A stretch of DNA of 47,222 bases from Desulfobacterales bacterium (GTDB lineage: Bacteria > Desulfobacterota > Syntrophobacteria > B119-G9): assembly GCA_026983715.1 (NCBI GenBank), contig JALSTM010000188.1:1-47222 (forward strand), given 5' to 3'. Both the position numbers and the translations under genes were made by a program. Numbering within the stretch: position 1 is the first letter of the stretch; each line of letters starts with the position of its first letter. Of this stretch, positions 1 to 8,445 are shown piece after piece. Below the pieces are notes generated by a model, which saw only the letters and a list, made by a program, of their open reading frames with translations, was not told where the DNA came from and made no database searches.

Positions 1-827
1 ACTTCATAGGGATCTTCAGGGTTATGAAAGGCTTCCCGGTAACCATCAGAACCCTTGATCCTCCTCTCCATGAATTCCTGCCCCACGAACCAAAGGCAAT
101 CGCGGAGCTTGCTGAAGAAATGGGAGTTCCTGAAGAAAAGATCATAAGCAAAATCAACAGCCTCCACGAAGCCAACCCAATGCTGGGGCATCGAGGTTGC
201 CGCCTTGGGATCGTGTATCCGGAAATTACGGAAATGCAGGCAAGGGCAATAATTGAAGCGGCATGCACCGTAAAAAAGGAAGGCATTGAAGTTGAACCCG
301 AAATCATGATTCCTCTCGTAGGCCACGTAGCAGAATTTGAAAACCAGTGGGAAGTTGTTGACAGGGTCGCAAAGGAAGTAATGGGCGAGATGGGCGTTGA
401 AGTTAAATATAAGGTTGGAACCATGATTGAGGTGCCACGGGGTGCCCTCACCGCAGACAAGATCGCTCGATCCGCAGAATTTTTCTCTTTCGGCACCAAC
501 GATCTTACTCAAACGGTGTTCGGGATTAGCCGCGATGATTCAGGAGGATTCCTCTTCGCTTATCTTGATGCGGGCATATGGGAGCATGATCCCTTTGAGA
601 AGCTGGATCAGGAAGGAGTCGGACAACTGATGGCTATTGGGGTTGAAAAGGGTAGAAGTACTCGACCTGATCTTAAGATCGGAATCTGTGGAGAACATGG
701 AGGCGAACCGAGTTCGATTGACTTCTGCCACCGGGTCGGCCTTGACTATGTGAGTTGTTCACCGTTCAGAGTACCAATTGCCAGGTTGGCCGCTGCTCAT
801 GCAGCTCTAAAGGAAAAACAAAAATAA
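1..827 (+). CDS. ppdK: Pyruvate, phosphate dikinase, C-terminal part (5' end outside window)
   Basis: This is the C-terminal PEP/pyruvate-binding barrel of pyruvate phosphate dikinase, which interconverts pyruvate, ATP and phosphate with PEP, AMP and pyrophosphate in the cytoplasm. The frame is already open at base 3, before the first ATG at 24, so the gene enters from outside the window. Family signatures visible here are [10 protein letters not shown] near the start, [29 protein letters not shown], and [10 protein letters not shown], which carries the catalytic cysteine of the family. The C-terminus ([14 protein letters not shown]) is in the usual place, so the 3' end looks intact. A strong terminator follows directly. 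In anaerobes that fix C1 units the enzyme often works towards PEP for gluconeogenesis; that direction is inferred here. Confidence 0.96.
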   Translation, partial: FIGIFRVMKGFPVTIRTLDPPLHEFLPHEPKAIAELAEEMGVPEEKIISKINSLHEANPMLGHRGCRLGIVYPEITEMQARAIIEAACTVKKEGIEVEPEIMIPLVGHVAEFENQWEVVDRVAKEVMGEMGVEVKYKVGTMIEVPRGALTADKIARSAEFFSFGTNDLTQTVFGISRDDSGGFLFAYLDAGIWEHDPFEKLDQEGVGQLMAIGVEKGRSTRPDLKIGICGEHGGEPSSIDFCHRVGLDYVSCSPFRVPIARLAAAHAALKEKQK

Positions 828-835
828 TTATACGT

Positions 836-862
836 AAAGGGGCGATCGCGGTCGCCCCTTTT
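836..862 (+). terminator. Rho-independent terminator after ppdK
   Basis: A ten-base-pair stem (836-845 with 852-861, core GGGGCGA/TCGCCCC) has a six-base loop and ends in a short run of T. It starts nine bases after the ppdK stop codon. The A-rich left arm and T-rich right arm could also make it work weakly on the other strand, but no convergent gene is present. Confidence 0.85.
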
Positions 863-914
863 CTGATTATCAAAAGCCGAATTGTTGGATTTCCACAAAG
901 AGAGATAAGAAAAA

Positions 915-1841
915 ATGGCTGGCATAAGACCGCGTAGAAGTATACTTTCGGTACCGGGGAATAACTCAAAAATGATAAAAAAAGCACTGGGACTCGGTGC
1001 TGACCAGGTTATGCTTGACCTGGAAGACAGCGTGCCAGTGGATGAGAAAGAAAATGCAAGAGAACTGGTTGTCTCATCCTTGATGGAAGAAAACTGGTTC
1101 AATAAGATAAAATCATACAGGATAAACGGGTTGGATACCCCCTATGCTTACAGGGATATCATTGATGTGGTAGAGAAAGCCGGAAACTACATAGATTCCA
1201 TCATTGTCCCAAAGGTGAACAACCGCTGTGACATATACATGGTCAGTAAGTTACTTGATGAAGTGGAATCTCATGCGGGGGTTTCAAGGAGAATAAGGTT
1301 GGAAGCATCCATAGAAAGTGCGGAAGGCCTGGTAAACGCATATGAAATAGCTACTGCCACCGATCGTCTCGATACCCTCATATTCGGTATTTCAGATTAC
1401 AGTGCTTCTGTTAATATGAAACATGTCGGGATAAGTTCTCATGGTGAACAGGAAGAGGCATATCCGGGCCATCGGTACCACTTTCCACTCAGCCGCATGA
1501 TTATGGCAGCAAAGGCGGCGGAGCTTCTTGCCATTGATGCGCCTTATGGCAATTTTAAGGACTCAACAGGCTTACAAAATTCATGTAACATCGCAGCAGC
1601 CCTTGGGTGTGATGGAAAATGGGCAATACATCCCAATCAGATTGATATAATTAACATGACTTTTACACCGGATTTTGAAGAAGTTGAACAGGCAAAGAAA
1701 GTACTGGCCGCTTACGAAAAAGCAAAAAGAGAAAAACTCGGCGCAGTGGCCATTGACGGAAAGATGATTGACGGAGCTTCAATACGGAACGCTACCAGAA
1801 TCTACCAGCAGGCAAAAGCTTTCGGTATAATACAGGATTAA
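915..1841 (+). CDS. HpcH/HpaI (CitE-like) lyase, probable malyl-CoA / citramalyl-CoA lyase
   Basis: A 308-residue member of the citrate lyase beta-subunit/HpcH superfamily, which cleaves or forms C-C bonds in 2-hydroxyacyl-CoA thioesters such as malyl-CoA. Visible family features are the N-terminal RSILSVPGNN motif, DQVMLDLEDSVP (metal and substrate region, about residues 31-42), RLEASIESAEGL, FGISDYSASVNM and the C-terminal KWAIHPNQI. The middle segment with PGHRYHFPLSR and DAPYGNFKD resembles L-malyl-CoA/beta-methylmalyl-CoA lyases more than the citrate-lyase subunit, and no citD, citF or citC genes are adjacent. The ATG at 915 has only a weak purine-rich ribosome site. It lies behind the ppdK terminator and so is probably transcribed separately. 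The exact CoA substrate cannot be settled from sequence alone. Confidence 0.82.
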   Translation: MAGIRPRRSILSVPGNNSKMIKKALGLGADQVMLDLEDSVPVDEKENARELVVSSLMEENWFNKIKSYRINGLDTPYAYRDIIDVVEKAGNYIDSIIVPKVNNRCDIYMVSKLLDEVESHAGVSRRIRLEASIESAEGLVNAYEIATATDRLDTLIFGISDYSASVNMKHVGISSHGEQEEAYPGHRYHFPLSRMIMAAKAAELLAIDAPYGNFKDSTGLQNSCNIAAALGCDGKWAIHPNQIDIINMTFTPDFEEVEQAKKVLAAYEKAKREKLGAVAIDGKMIDGASIRNATRIYQQAKAFGIIQD

Positions 1842-2009
1842 CCCAAACCCGCGGAAGCGCCACTTTCTTCTTGGTAACGCAATCCCGGTTCTCATCCAGT
1901 CTAGCTCGGGCAGCAAGCTCCAGAAAATTTACTTTAAACCAACAAATCCATGCTCTGAAAAAAGACTTGCTAGCTATTTTCGGTCCGCCGGAAAAAGGTT
2001 AACGAAGAA

Positions 2010-3989
2010 ATGAAAAGTCTCGAGAAAGTACAAGCGCTGGAACCATGGGATTTTGAGAGCCTACCATATTGGAGCAAGGTACTCAGCGAACTGGGGCACG
2101 GGCTTATAATATTTGACGAAGATTACAAAATACTGGCCATAAATGAGCAGACAGCCTCTCTATGCGGCGACATAGTTGGGGAAGATTTCAGCACCATATT
2201 TAACGAAAAGCATCTATCTAATTCTCTTCCCGTAACCAAGAACCTCACAGATCATTTCCACGGTATTTATGAATTAACCAAGGAACCCCACACCAGATTC
2301 AAGGTACAAGGTTTCCCTTTTTTTGTTGGACAAAAGCTCGTTAAACTGGCAATCATTTCCCCTGTCCAAGTTGAGCAGGATATAGAAAACTTCAAGCTCG
2401 ACCACTGGGAAAATCAGCTTCAAATTCTTTACGAAATATCCAGGGCCACACAGCTTTCACCAAAACTTAATGTAGTACTCCAGAGCGCTCTCAATGCCGT
2501 GATAGACACCTTCAAATTCAAAATGGGGGCGATATACATAATCGAAAAAGGAAGAGATGAAGATACGTGGGATTTGCTCCTCGCCGCCTATAAGGGCTTT
2601 GGCCAGGAACTGTATAACCACGTCAAGAGATTCAGCGTAGAATCCAAGCAACTAGAATCAATTAAAAAGACTTTCGCTCCCAGGTGGTTGGAAAGGAAAC
2701 ACATATATTTTCCCCTCCTCCGGCAAAGAATGCGCGAAACTGACATCAACGAGATCCTTTGCATTCCTCTCTTTAGCAAAAATACCCTTCTAGGTATTCT
2801 CTATCTCACCAACGATGATCCTATGAAGCTTAGTGCAGAACATATACCCTTCTTGATATCCCTGGGTCGCCAACTCGGTGTGGCCATCGATAATGCACAG
2901 CTCCTGGAATCAATAAGCCGAGCAAAAACAGAGCTAGAAATAAGCTTCGACGCGATACAACACAATATTTTCGTAATTGATTACAATTATTCAATCTACA
3001 GGGTAAATAGGGCTACAAGGAAGAAGTATGGTAGGTTGGAAGACATTATTGGTCGAAAATACTACCAGGTTATATATCAGGCGGAGGATCCACCGCCGAA
3101 CTGTCCAATACTGCTTTGTTTTCTAACCGCAAAACCGGTGCAGGAAGAAGGAGAGCATCCCCGCTGGGGAGGCTATTACCAGTTCCATGCTTTTCCGGTT
3201 TTTTCAACCTCCGGGGAACTTGAACGTGTTGTTTATTATGAAAAAGACATAACAGAGGAACGGAAAATGGAAGAACGCCTCCGGCAAAGCGAGAGGCTAA
3301 AATCCCTCGGTACCCTCGCCACTGGCATTGCCCATGAAATCCGAAATCCCCTTGCCAGTATACATTTGAATATACAAATGTTATCAAGAGAACTTGAACT
3401 CAGCGAAGACCAGGCCCAGATGATGGAAGATATCCAGTTTGAAATCAAAAAGATAGACAAAATAGTGAAGCAGGTACTGGGATTCGCTAGGCCGGGAAAA
3501 CCCGCTACCACCGAGAACGATTTGAACGAGATTGTTCGATATTGCTACAAACTAACAAGAACCCAGTTGAGAAAAAAAGGTATCCAGGTTAGCATCGAAC
3601 TGGAAGATGAACTTCCCCCGATTCACTGTGATTTTGACCAGATCGCCCAGGTAGTGATGAATCTTATCATTAACGCCCTTGAAGCAATGCCTAACGGCGG
3701 TGAATTGGTCCTTAGAACTTTTGAAGAAAAGGAAAAACATCTCATAGGATTAATAATACAAGACAACGGCACCGGAATAAGACCCGAAGATCAAAACAGA
3801 ATTTTCGATCCATTTTTCACTAGAAAAGCGCATGGAAGTGGTTTAGGCTTATATATATCACAGCAAATCATTGAAAAACACCAAGCTACCATGGACTTTG
3901 AGAGTAAACCCGGAGTAGGTACGAGATTTTACGTATATTTTAGTAAAATGCAGCAGGACGGAAAAAAAGCGGAAGACGGGGATGAGTAA
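2010..3989 (+). CDS. Sensor histidine kinase (PAS-GAF-PAS-HisKA-HATPase), NtrB type
   Basis: A 659-residue, apparently soluble sensor kinase with no clear membrane segment. Reading along the chain: an N-terminal PAS-like domain (about 22-120), a GAF domain (about 135-300), a second PAS domain (about 308-415) containing a cysteine pair in NCPILLC, a dimerisation/phosphoacceptor domain with AHEIRNPLAS and the phosphorylated His near 442, then an ATPase domain with NLIINALEAM (N box), DNGTGI (G1), FDPFFT and GSGLGLYI (G2). Its last eight bases overlap the start of the sigma-54 activator gene, so the two are translated together and very likely form a cognate pair. The signal is unknown; the PAS and GAF domains suggest a cytoplasmic ligand or redox cue. 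The start is taken at the ATG of 2010, where the ribosome site is weak. Confidence 0.93.
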   Translation: MKSLEKVQALEPWDFESLPYWSKVLSELGHGLIIFDEDYKILAINEQTASLCGDIVGEDFSTIFNEKHLSNSLPVTKNLTDHFHGIYELTKEPHTRFKVQGFPFFVGQKLVKLAIISPVQVEQDIENFKLDHWENQLQILYEISRATQLSPKLNVVLQSALNAVIDTFKFKMGAIYIIEKGRDEDTWDLLLAAYKGFGQELYNHVKRFSVESKQLESIKKTFAPRWLERKHIYFPLLRQRMRETDINEILCIPLFSKNTLLGILYLTNDDPMKLSAEHIPFLISLGRQLGVAIDNAQLLESISRAKTELEISFDAIQHNIFVIDYNYSIYRVNRATRKKYGRLEDIIGRKYYQVIYQAEDPPPNCPILLCFLTAKPVQEEGEHPRWGGYYQFHAFPVFSTSGELERVVYYEKDITEERKMEERLRQSERLKSLGTLATGIAHEIRNPLASIHLNIQMLSRELELSEDQAQMMEDIQFEIKKIDKIVKQVLGFARPGKPATTENDLNEIVRYCYKLTRTQLRKKGIQVSIELEDELPPIHCDFDQIAQVVMNLIINALEAMPNGGELVLRTFEEKEKHLIGLIIQDNGTGIRPEDQNRIFDPFFTRKAHGSGLGLYISQQIIEKHQATMDFESKPGVGTRFYVYFSKMQQDGKKAEDGDE

Positions 3990-5397
3990 GGATTCACAAA
4001 AACAGAAATACTCAATTTTAATAGTGGATGACGAAGATACCTTCCGGAAATCCGTTAACCGTTTCTTGAAAAAATATTACCACACCTTTGAAGCCCCGAA
4101 TGGACGTAGTGCCTTAGAATTGGCGAGTACAATCAAGCCCGAACTCGTATTACTGGACATAGGACTTCCCGACATGTCCGGTCTTGATGTTTTGGGTAAG
4201 CTCAAGGAGTCCGATCATCCCCCTGCAGTTATAATGGTTACGGCATACGACCAGGTCAAAGATGTTGTCAATGCCATGAAGCTGGGGGCTTCCAATTACC
4301 TGGTGAAGCCGATAGACATTGACGAATTTGACGTTGCCATTAAAAATGCTCTGGAAACCATAAGCCTTAAAAAAGAGATAGAAGGACTAAAGGGACAACT
4401 GAAAAAGGCATACAAGCTAGACCGATTAATAGGGTCAAGCCCGGCGTTTATAGCGGCCCAGGAACTTGCCATCAAAAGTGCGGAAAGTGCAGACGCAAGC
4501 ATACTCCTGCAGGGAGAAAGCGGTGTGGGAAAAGAACTTTTTGCCAGGTTAATACATTTCCACAGCCCCCGAGCTGCCAACCCTCTTCTGGCACTTAACT
4601 GTGCCGCTTTCGCAAGTGAGATCGTAGAAAGTGAACTATTCGGACACGAGCCAGGGTCATTTACCGGAGCACGACAGACAGGTAAAAAAGGGCTGCTCGA
4701 AGCTGCAAATGAAGGCTCCCTTTTTCTCGATGAGGTCGCTGATCTCGGCCATGATGTACAGGCTAAACTTCTTAGAGTACTGGAAGAAAAGGAGTTCTAC
4801 CCGGTCGGAGGGACCAAAAAAAAACAGGTAGATGTCAGGTTCATCGCCGCATGCAACAGAGACCTCTGGCAAGAAGTGAAAAAAGGCAAATTTAGACCCG
4901 ACCTTTATTTTAGGCTAGCTACCATAAAAATAGAACTCCCTCCCTTGAGAAAACGCCGCGAAGACATCTTGTCTCTGGCTCAATTCTTCATGGAAAAATT
5001 TAATAACAAATACGGAAAACACTTTAGGTATATATCGCCAGAAGCACAAGCGTTCCTGGAAAATTTCAACTGGCCCGGAAACGTTCGCCAGCTAAGAAAT
5101 ACTATTGAAAGAATAGTTCTACTGGAAGACGATGTCGTCATAAGAGCGAAACACTTGAATTTCTTACTGGACGACAATACGGGCGATTTCTCAGGTGCTA
5201 ACCTCGCCATAGAGCCGGCGCCTGGTAGTTTTTCTTTCAGCTTACCTGAGAATGGCTTTTCCCTGGAAGAAGCAGAAAAAGCCATCATTTCCGAAGCCTA
5301 CAAAAAATGCGGCTATAACAAGACCAAGACAGCTAGGTTCTTGAAAACGCCTCGCCATATTCTTACCTACCGGCTAAAGAAGTACGGGCTTTCATAA
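3982..5397 (+). CDS. Sigma-54-dependent response regulator, NtrC/AtoC family
   Basis: A 471-residue enhancer-binding activator with receiver, AAA+ and DNA-binding domains. The receiver (1-125) has VDDED near 16-19, the phosphoacceptor Asp near 59 in LLDIGLPD, and the conserved Lys in VKPID near 109. The AAA+ domain (about 148-385) has Walker A GESGVGKE at 178-185 and Walker B GSLFLDEV near 245. The sigma-54 contact loop reads GSFTGA (225-230) instead of the common GAFTGA. The C-terminus (about 435-471) is a Fis-type helix-turn-helix (NKTKTARFLKTPRHILTYRL). It overlaps the upstream kinase gene and is the predicted output of that kinase. No target sigma-54 promoter was recognised in this window, so its regulon is unknown. 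Confidence 0.95.
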   Translation: MSKDSQKQKYSILIVDDEDTFRKSVNRFLKKYYHTFEAPNGRSALELASTIKPELVLLDIGLPDMSGLDVLGKLKESDHPPAVIMVTAYDQVKDVVNAMKLGASNYLVKPIDIDEFDVAIKNALETISLKKEIEGLKGQLKKAYKLDRLIGSSPAFIAAQELAIKSAESADASILLQGESGVGKELFARLIHFHSPRAANPLLALNCAAFASEIVESELFGHEPGSFTGARQTGKKGLLEAANEGSLFLDEVADLGHDVQAKLLRVLEEKEFYPVGGTKKKQVDVRFIAACNRDLWQEVKKGKFRPDLYFRLATIKIELPPLRKRREDILSLAQFFMEKFNNKYGKHFRYISPEAQAFLENFNWPGNVRQLRNTIERIVLLEDDVVIRAKHLNFLLDDNTGDFSGANLAIEPAPGSFSFSLPENGFSLEEAEKAIISEAYKKCGYNKTKTARFLKTPRHILTYRLKKYGLS

Positions 5398-5531
5398 CTA
5401 GTGCTTCCGTTATAGCTAATCGTCCTTATTGGGCCATGTCACTCCAGCGAACTTCCACTACGCTGTCCCTTCAGGGATGCGTACTTTTGGCTAGCAACTG
5501 TGGTTGTTAGGCTACCAGAGGGAGATATTGA

Positions 5532-5963
5532 ATGATACTTGGTCCGACAATAATCAGGAAATGCTTGGAATGTTTTGATTTAATAGAAGAATTCACTATT
5601 TTGTCGGGTAATACGTTTGGCACGATTTTTTGGACCGATGGAAAAACACAAGTCCCCATGTTACCTGATCAACCCCGGTTTGTTAAGTGCCCACACTGTC
5701 AAGCTCTCGTATGGATTGATGAGCTGGAGGAAGTAGGGAAAGTTGAGCCAATCCTCGGAAATGAAATCTATAAAAACGCAAAATCTTATGATAACAACCG
5801 GGTAATGATGGCAGAAATCAAGAGAGAACTGGGTCAGTTTGAGGAGGCAGAAATTCTTCTAAGGAAGCCTTTTGCAAGTGAACTCCCGCAGGCTGTTTCT
5901 ATTATCAGGGAATTAGTTCAAAGTCGAGAGTCTTTTGTTGCCGAAATGGAATTTAAAGATTAG
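5532..5963 (+). CDS. Hypothetical protein with paired-cysteine zinc-ribbon-like N-terminus
   Basis: A 143-residue protein whose ATG at 5532 follows a good ribosome site (GAGGGAG). Two Cys-x-x-Cys knuckles (CLEC near residues 11-14 and CPHC near 54-57) are spaced like a small zinc ribbon. The rest is charged and probably helical (KRELGQFEEAEILLRKPF). It has no signal peptide or membrane segment, so it should be cytoplasmic. I do not recognise a named family with certainty; similar short proteins starting with a C-x-x-C knuckle followed by LSGNTFG are, as far as I recall, found as uncharacterised proteins in several bacteria. It stands alone between the two-component pair and a decayed mobile region, and function is unknown. 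Confidence 0.72.
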   Translation: MILGPTIIRKCLECFDLIEEFTILSGNTFGTIFWTDGKTQVPMLPDQPRFVKCPHCQALVWIDELEEVGKVEPILGNEIYKNAKSYDNNRVMMAEIKRELGQFEEAEILLRKPFASELPQAVSIIRELVQSRESFVAEMEFKD

Positions 5964-6034
5964 CCAGATCCAAAAGCTCGAGTTTTCCAAATTGCGGTTA
6001 AAAGTTAATCAATATGTTACTAATATGGTGTTAA

Positions 6035-6193
6035 AAAATCTGTAATACCATAAATGGGTTGAAGTTAGGTGAAACTGTAAAGTTCAAAAAGATCAAGATC
6101 TTCAAACGACAAGCTTATGGATATAGGGACGTGGAATATTTTAAGCTTCGTCTTTACCATTTACATCAGCAGAGGTACACATTAACCGGATGA
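6035..6193 (+). pseudogene. ISL3-family transposase, C-terminal fragment
   Basis: The frame opens at 6035 after a stop codon, without a usable start codon, and runs to a TGA at 6191-6193. The predicted peptide contains KIKIFKRQAYGYRDVEYFKL, which closely resembles the C-terminal end of ISL3-type DDE transposases (basic segment, then RQAYG-[FY]-RD-x-EYFKL). The rest of the transposase is missing upstream, where the intact 143-residue gene ends only about 70 bases away. This is therefore a relic of an insertion sequence. The family call rests on the recalled C-terminal signature, not on a search. Confidence 0.65.
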
Positions 6194-6202
6194 ACCTTCT
6201 TT

Positions 6203-6313
6203 TTTCCTTGAGCAGTGCCCCAGTCAAATACTACGTATCCTTTCGGTTCTGGTGAAACAATACAAGGTTTCACTGGATAAAAATTTCACGGGGCAGGTGT
6301 CTGCTCAAGGAAA
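6203..6313. repeat. Long imperfect inverted repeat (hairpin) after the transposase relic
   Basis: The outer arms 6203-6215 and 6301-6313 pair perfectly over 13 bases (core CCTTGAGCAG/CTGCTCAAGG). After a bulge, 6217-6221 (GCCCC) pairs with 6290-6294 (GGGGC). Inside the loop a second perfect hairpin pairs 6252-6258 (GTGAAAC) with 6267-6273 (GTTTCAC). The arms begin about ten bases after the transposase stop codon. They could be the terminal inverted repeats of a small non-autonomous element, or a structured RNA end. Confidence 0.6.
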
Positions 6314-6558
6314 GAAACCTACCCTTCGGGCATGCTATTAAGTTCAGACACCTTGAGTTGTCACCCGAAACTTTGTGTCTTGTGTACGCCTCCTGCGATA
6401 TGCTTGTTCTCCATTGCCCCTGGCTAGCCTGAAAGGGTGCAAGGCACTGTGGGCGGTATTGACTGGCCGTCCCCCAATATTTTCCTTCTTAGCGTTTTTC
6501 GCGTCTTGAGCGAAGCAAGCGGTTCATTTATGATGGACACTGGTAGTATAAGAACTAT

Positions 6559-6599
6559 GACACGCTAAAACGTTACATGTTTATAAGGAAGTATTCTAA
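6559..6599 (+). repeat. Partial copy of dispersed repeat (right end only)
   Basis: This 41-base segment (GACACGCTAAA ... GTATTCTAA) matches, with a few substitutions, the right end of the element at 22315-22454. It also matches the reverse complement of the end at 46847. The rest of the element is absent or unrecognisable to its left. It sits in the decayed mobile region and overlaps the end of an open frame on the minus strand. Confidence 0.75.
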
Positions 6600-7115
6600 A
6601 AACTTCTTCGACAAACTTTGGAGTAAGCAAGGAAAAACGGTGGAATGCATTCTTTTGGACACCCCTAACAATTTCACCAATGTTTCTAGCAAGACAAATT
6701 AAGGGCTTGTAATTCGGAGTCACAACAAGAGCAGAAAACACTACTTGAGGCAAATTGGTCCCGGTTTGCTTATGGATCGCTAAATATCGCTTCAATTGCA
6801 CCATAGAGTTTACCCGGGTAATTTACGTGGCTCAAAACTTTTCCATCAGACGATAGATGACATTTTTTAGTATAAGTACTTAGCTGGTTGTCATGAGGAA
6901 TTAATGGTAGTGTTCGATGGGTGGATGACTTCCAGAGGAAATATTGCTTCTATCGACACGGCACGAGCAGGTTCATTTCATTACAACTTATTCTAGATAC
7001 TTTGCCGAGGTGCTCGCAATCATTGATCCGAAGCATTTTACCGAGCTTGAGATTGCCACAAATGAGAGACTAGAGGCCACAGATAGGAGTGATAATCAGA
7101 TAAAGGCTTGTGTGA

Positions 7116-7802
7116 GGATTCTCACCACGTGACATGGGGATATTTGCTTCAAGAATGCGAGTTGCATAAGCGTGTCGGAACACGTGGGATGAACATTTCT
7201 TTAAGCCAATACGTTTCAATGTGCGTTGTAAAACGCCTTGGACACCACTGTAACTTGCATGTTTCTTCGCAAACCTGGCATTTTTGCCAAAACTGTGACC
7301 CAGAGGTCATTTCCTCGCGTGTATCTGAATGAGGTTCCGATCGCAGAGAATATCCCTAACTTGGAGAGCTAATGCCCCCCTGAGACGAAGCCCAAAGGAG
7401 AATAACGTCAGGTAAAAGGGGCGGCTCTGCAAGGTGGGAAAAGCATAGATGCTCTTTCTTACTTCTCGGTCACTCAATATCGTCGGGAGTCTCTCTTCTC
7501 GTTCCCACTCTATCTTACTAAAAATGCTCCAAGACCAAACAAGGGTTCTCCTAAAAAAATGTTAGAATCTGGAGTAACTAATCTTTAAATAGTAGCGCTT
7601 CAGCCAAAATCACTTTCACAGCAAAGCCAGTATTGACGTAAATCCTCTTTGGTGATATCTTCAACAGGCTTGTTGTAGAAACGCTGCAGACGGAGAACCG
7701 ATTTTGCATAAGTTTCAACGATCCTTTTTTCACAACCTACTAATTGGAGTTCTTCTTTAGAACAACTAAAAAACACTATTAACCTGCCGTAAAGCGGCCC
7801 TC
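7116..7802 (-). pseudogene. Degenerate tyrosine recombinase (phage-integrase family)
   Basis: Two fragments in the same orientation and correct order indicate one broken gene. The upstream fragment (about 7802 down to a TGA at 7600) encodes EELQLVGCEKRIVETYAKSV followed by RFYNKPVEDITKEDLRQYW. This is the typical N-terminal core-binding (SAM-like) domain of tyrosine recombinases. The downstream fragment (about 7300-7116) encodes GVQGVLQRTLKRIGLKKCSS and then HVFRHAYATRILEANIPM, which carries the catalytic H-x-x-R motif. The sequence between them is interrupted by stops and shifts, and the catalytic tyrosine region downstream is lost. Recombinases of this kind often accompany insertion sequences, which fits the neighbouring relics. 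Exact limits are approximate. Confidence 0.72.
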
Positions 7803-7893
7803 CTAATCAAGGCGGTCCAGTGGACGGCAATTCCGATACGTTCCATTAGCACCAGTGAGCTTAGCTATATGAAAAATGGAAAAGGAGGTAGGA

Positions 7894-8445
7894 ATGAGAA
7901 AGATCTATTCTATGATTGTAATGGTTACGACTCTGTTGTTTTGTGCGGGTGCCGTGATGGCCGGAACCGTTCTCGACGAACAATACGGGCCCGGTGGAAC
8001 CAAGGTTGAACTTGTCAAGGCAAAGGTAAGAAATGGTGTTTTGACTCTTGCGATACGTTATATTCATCCAGCCGAAGTCATAGCCCTTGAAAAGGGAAAG
8101 AACCGAGGACAAATTAGCCCGTATCTGCATTCGAGAGAAATACCGATCAAGTTTAAAGTCAGTGACGTGTTCTACCTTGCCAATGGAAAGAGATATTATG
8201 TATTGAAAGACAAACAGGGGAACTGGCTGGCATCTCCGGTAGTTGGTGATTACATTGCCGAGCCGGTCAATAAAGAAATATTGAAAAAACACCTGAAAAA
8301 GGAAAAAATTCCCGCTCTTATTCTTGATGGACATCATCCTATAAAAATCCTCTGGTTCAAGTTTCCCGCACCGCCGGAGGGAACCGAGGAAATAGAGTTC
8401 CAGGTCCCGGAGGTCTCCCCGTTTGATGTGGAGATCAAGAAGTGA
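7894..8445 (+). CDS. Exported hypothetical protein
   Basis: The start is placed at the ATG of 7894 because a strong AGGAGG site ends five bases before it; an in-frame ATG at 7876 lies upstream of that site. The resulting 183-residue protein begins with a clear signal peptide (MRKIYSMIVMV, hydrophobic core, likely cleavage after AVMA). The mature part is mostly polar with beta-rich stretches (GGTKVELVKAKVRNGVLTL and similar) and ends in EVSPFDVEIKK. I do not recognise a family. Its stop overlaps the GTG start of the OmpA-family gene by four bases, so the two are co-translated and probably act together in the periplasm or at the outer membrane. Confidence 0.8.
   Translation: MRKIYSMIVMVTTLLFCAGAVMAGTVLDEQYGPGGTKVELVKAKVRNGVLTLAIRYIHPAEVIALEKGKNRGQISPYLHSREIPIKFKVSDVFYLANGKRYYVLKDKQGNWLASPVVGDYIAEPVNKEILKKHLKKEKIPALILDGHHPIKILWFKFPAPPEGTEEIEFQVPEVSPFDVEIKK

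Larger units (their letters stand above)
5964..7893. other. 1.9-kb stretch without intact genes: decayed mobile DNA
   Basis: No complete gene is supported here. On the plus strand the region holds the tail of an ISL3-type transposase (6035-6193) and a long inverted repeat (6203-6313). It also holds a short copy of the dispersed repeat (6559-6599). On the minus strand there is a broken tyrosine recombinase (about 7116-7802). The stretches 6320-6550 and 6800-7100 show no recognisable product on either strand. The open frame at 6565-6804 on the minus strand is discussed as a possible insertion-sequence remnant but is not called. Confidence 0.6.

Noticed and set aside
5398-5531. Hairpin-forming stretch considered as a tRNA or small RNA
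   Set aside because: A stem GCTAGCAAC/GTTGTTAG exists, but there is no tRNA arm pattern and no T-loop sequence.
6565-6804. 79-codon open frame on the minus strand in the mobile region
   Set aside because: No ribosome site and no clear family match. Its end lies in a dispersed repeat, so it is mentioned only as a possible transposase relic.
6944-7332. Two short plus-strand frames in the mobile region
   Set aside because: They run antisense to or beside the recombinase relic, have no ribosome sites and show no recognisable motif.
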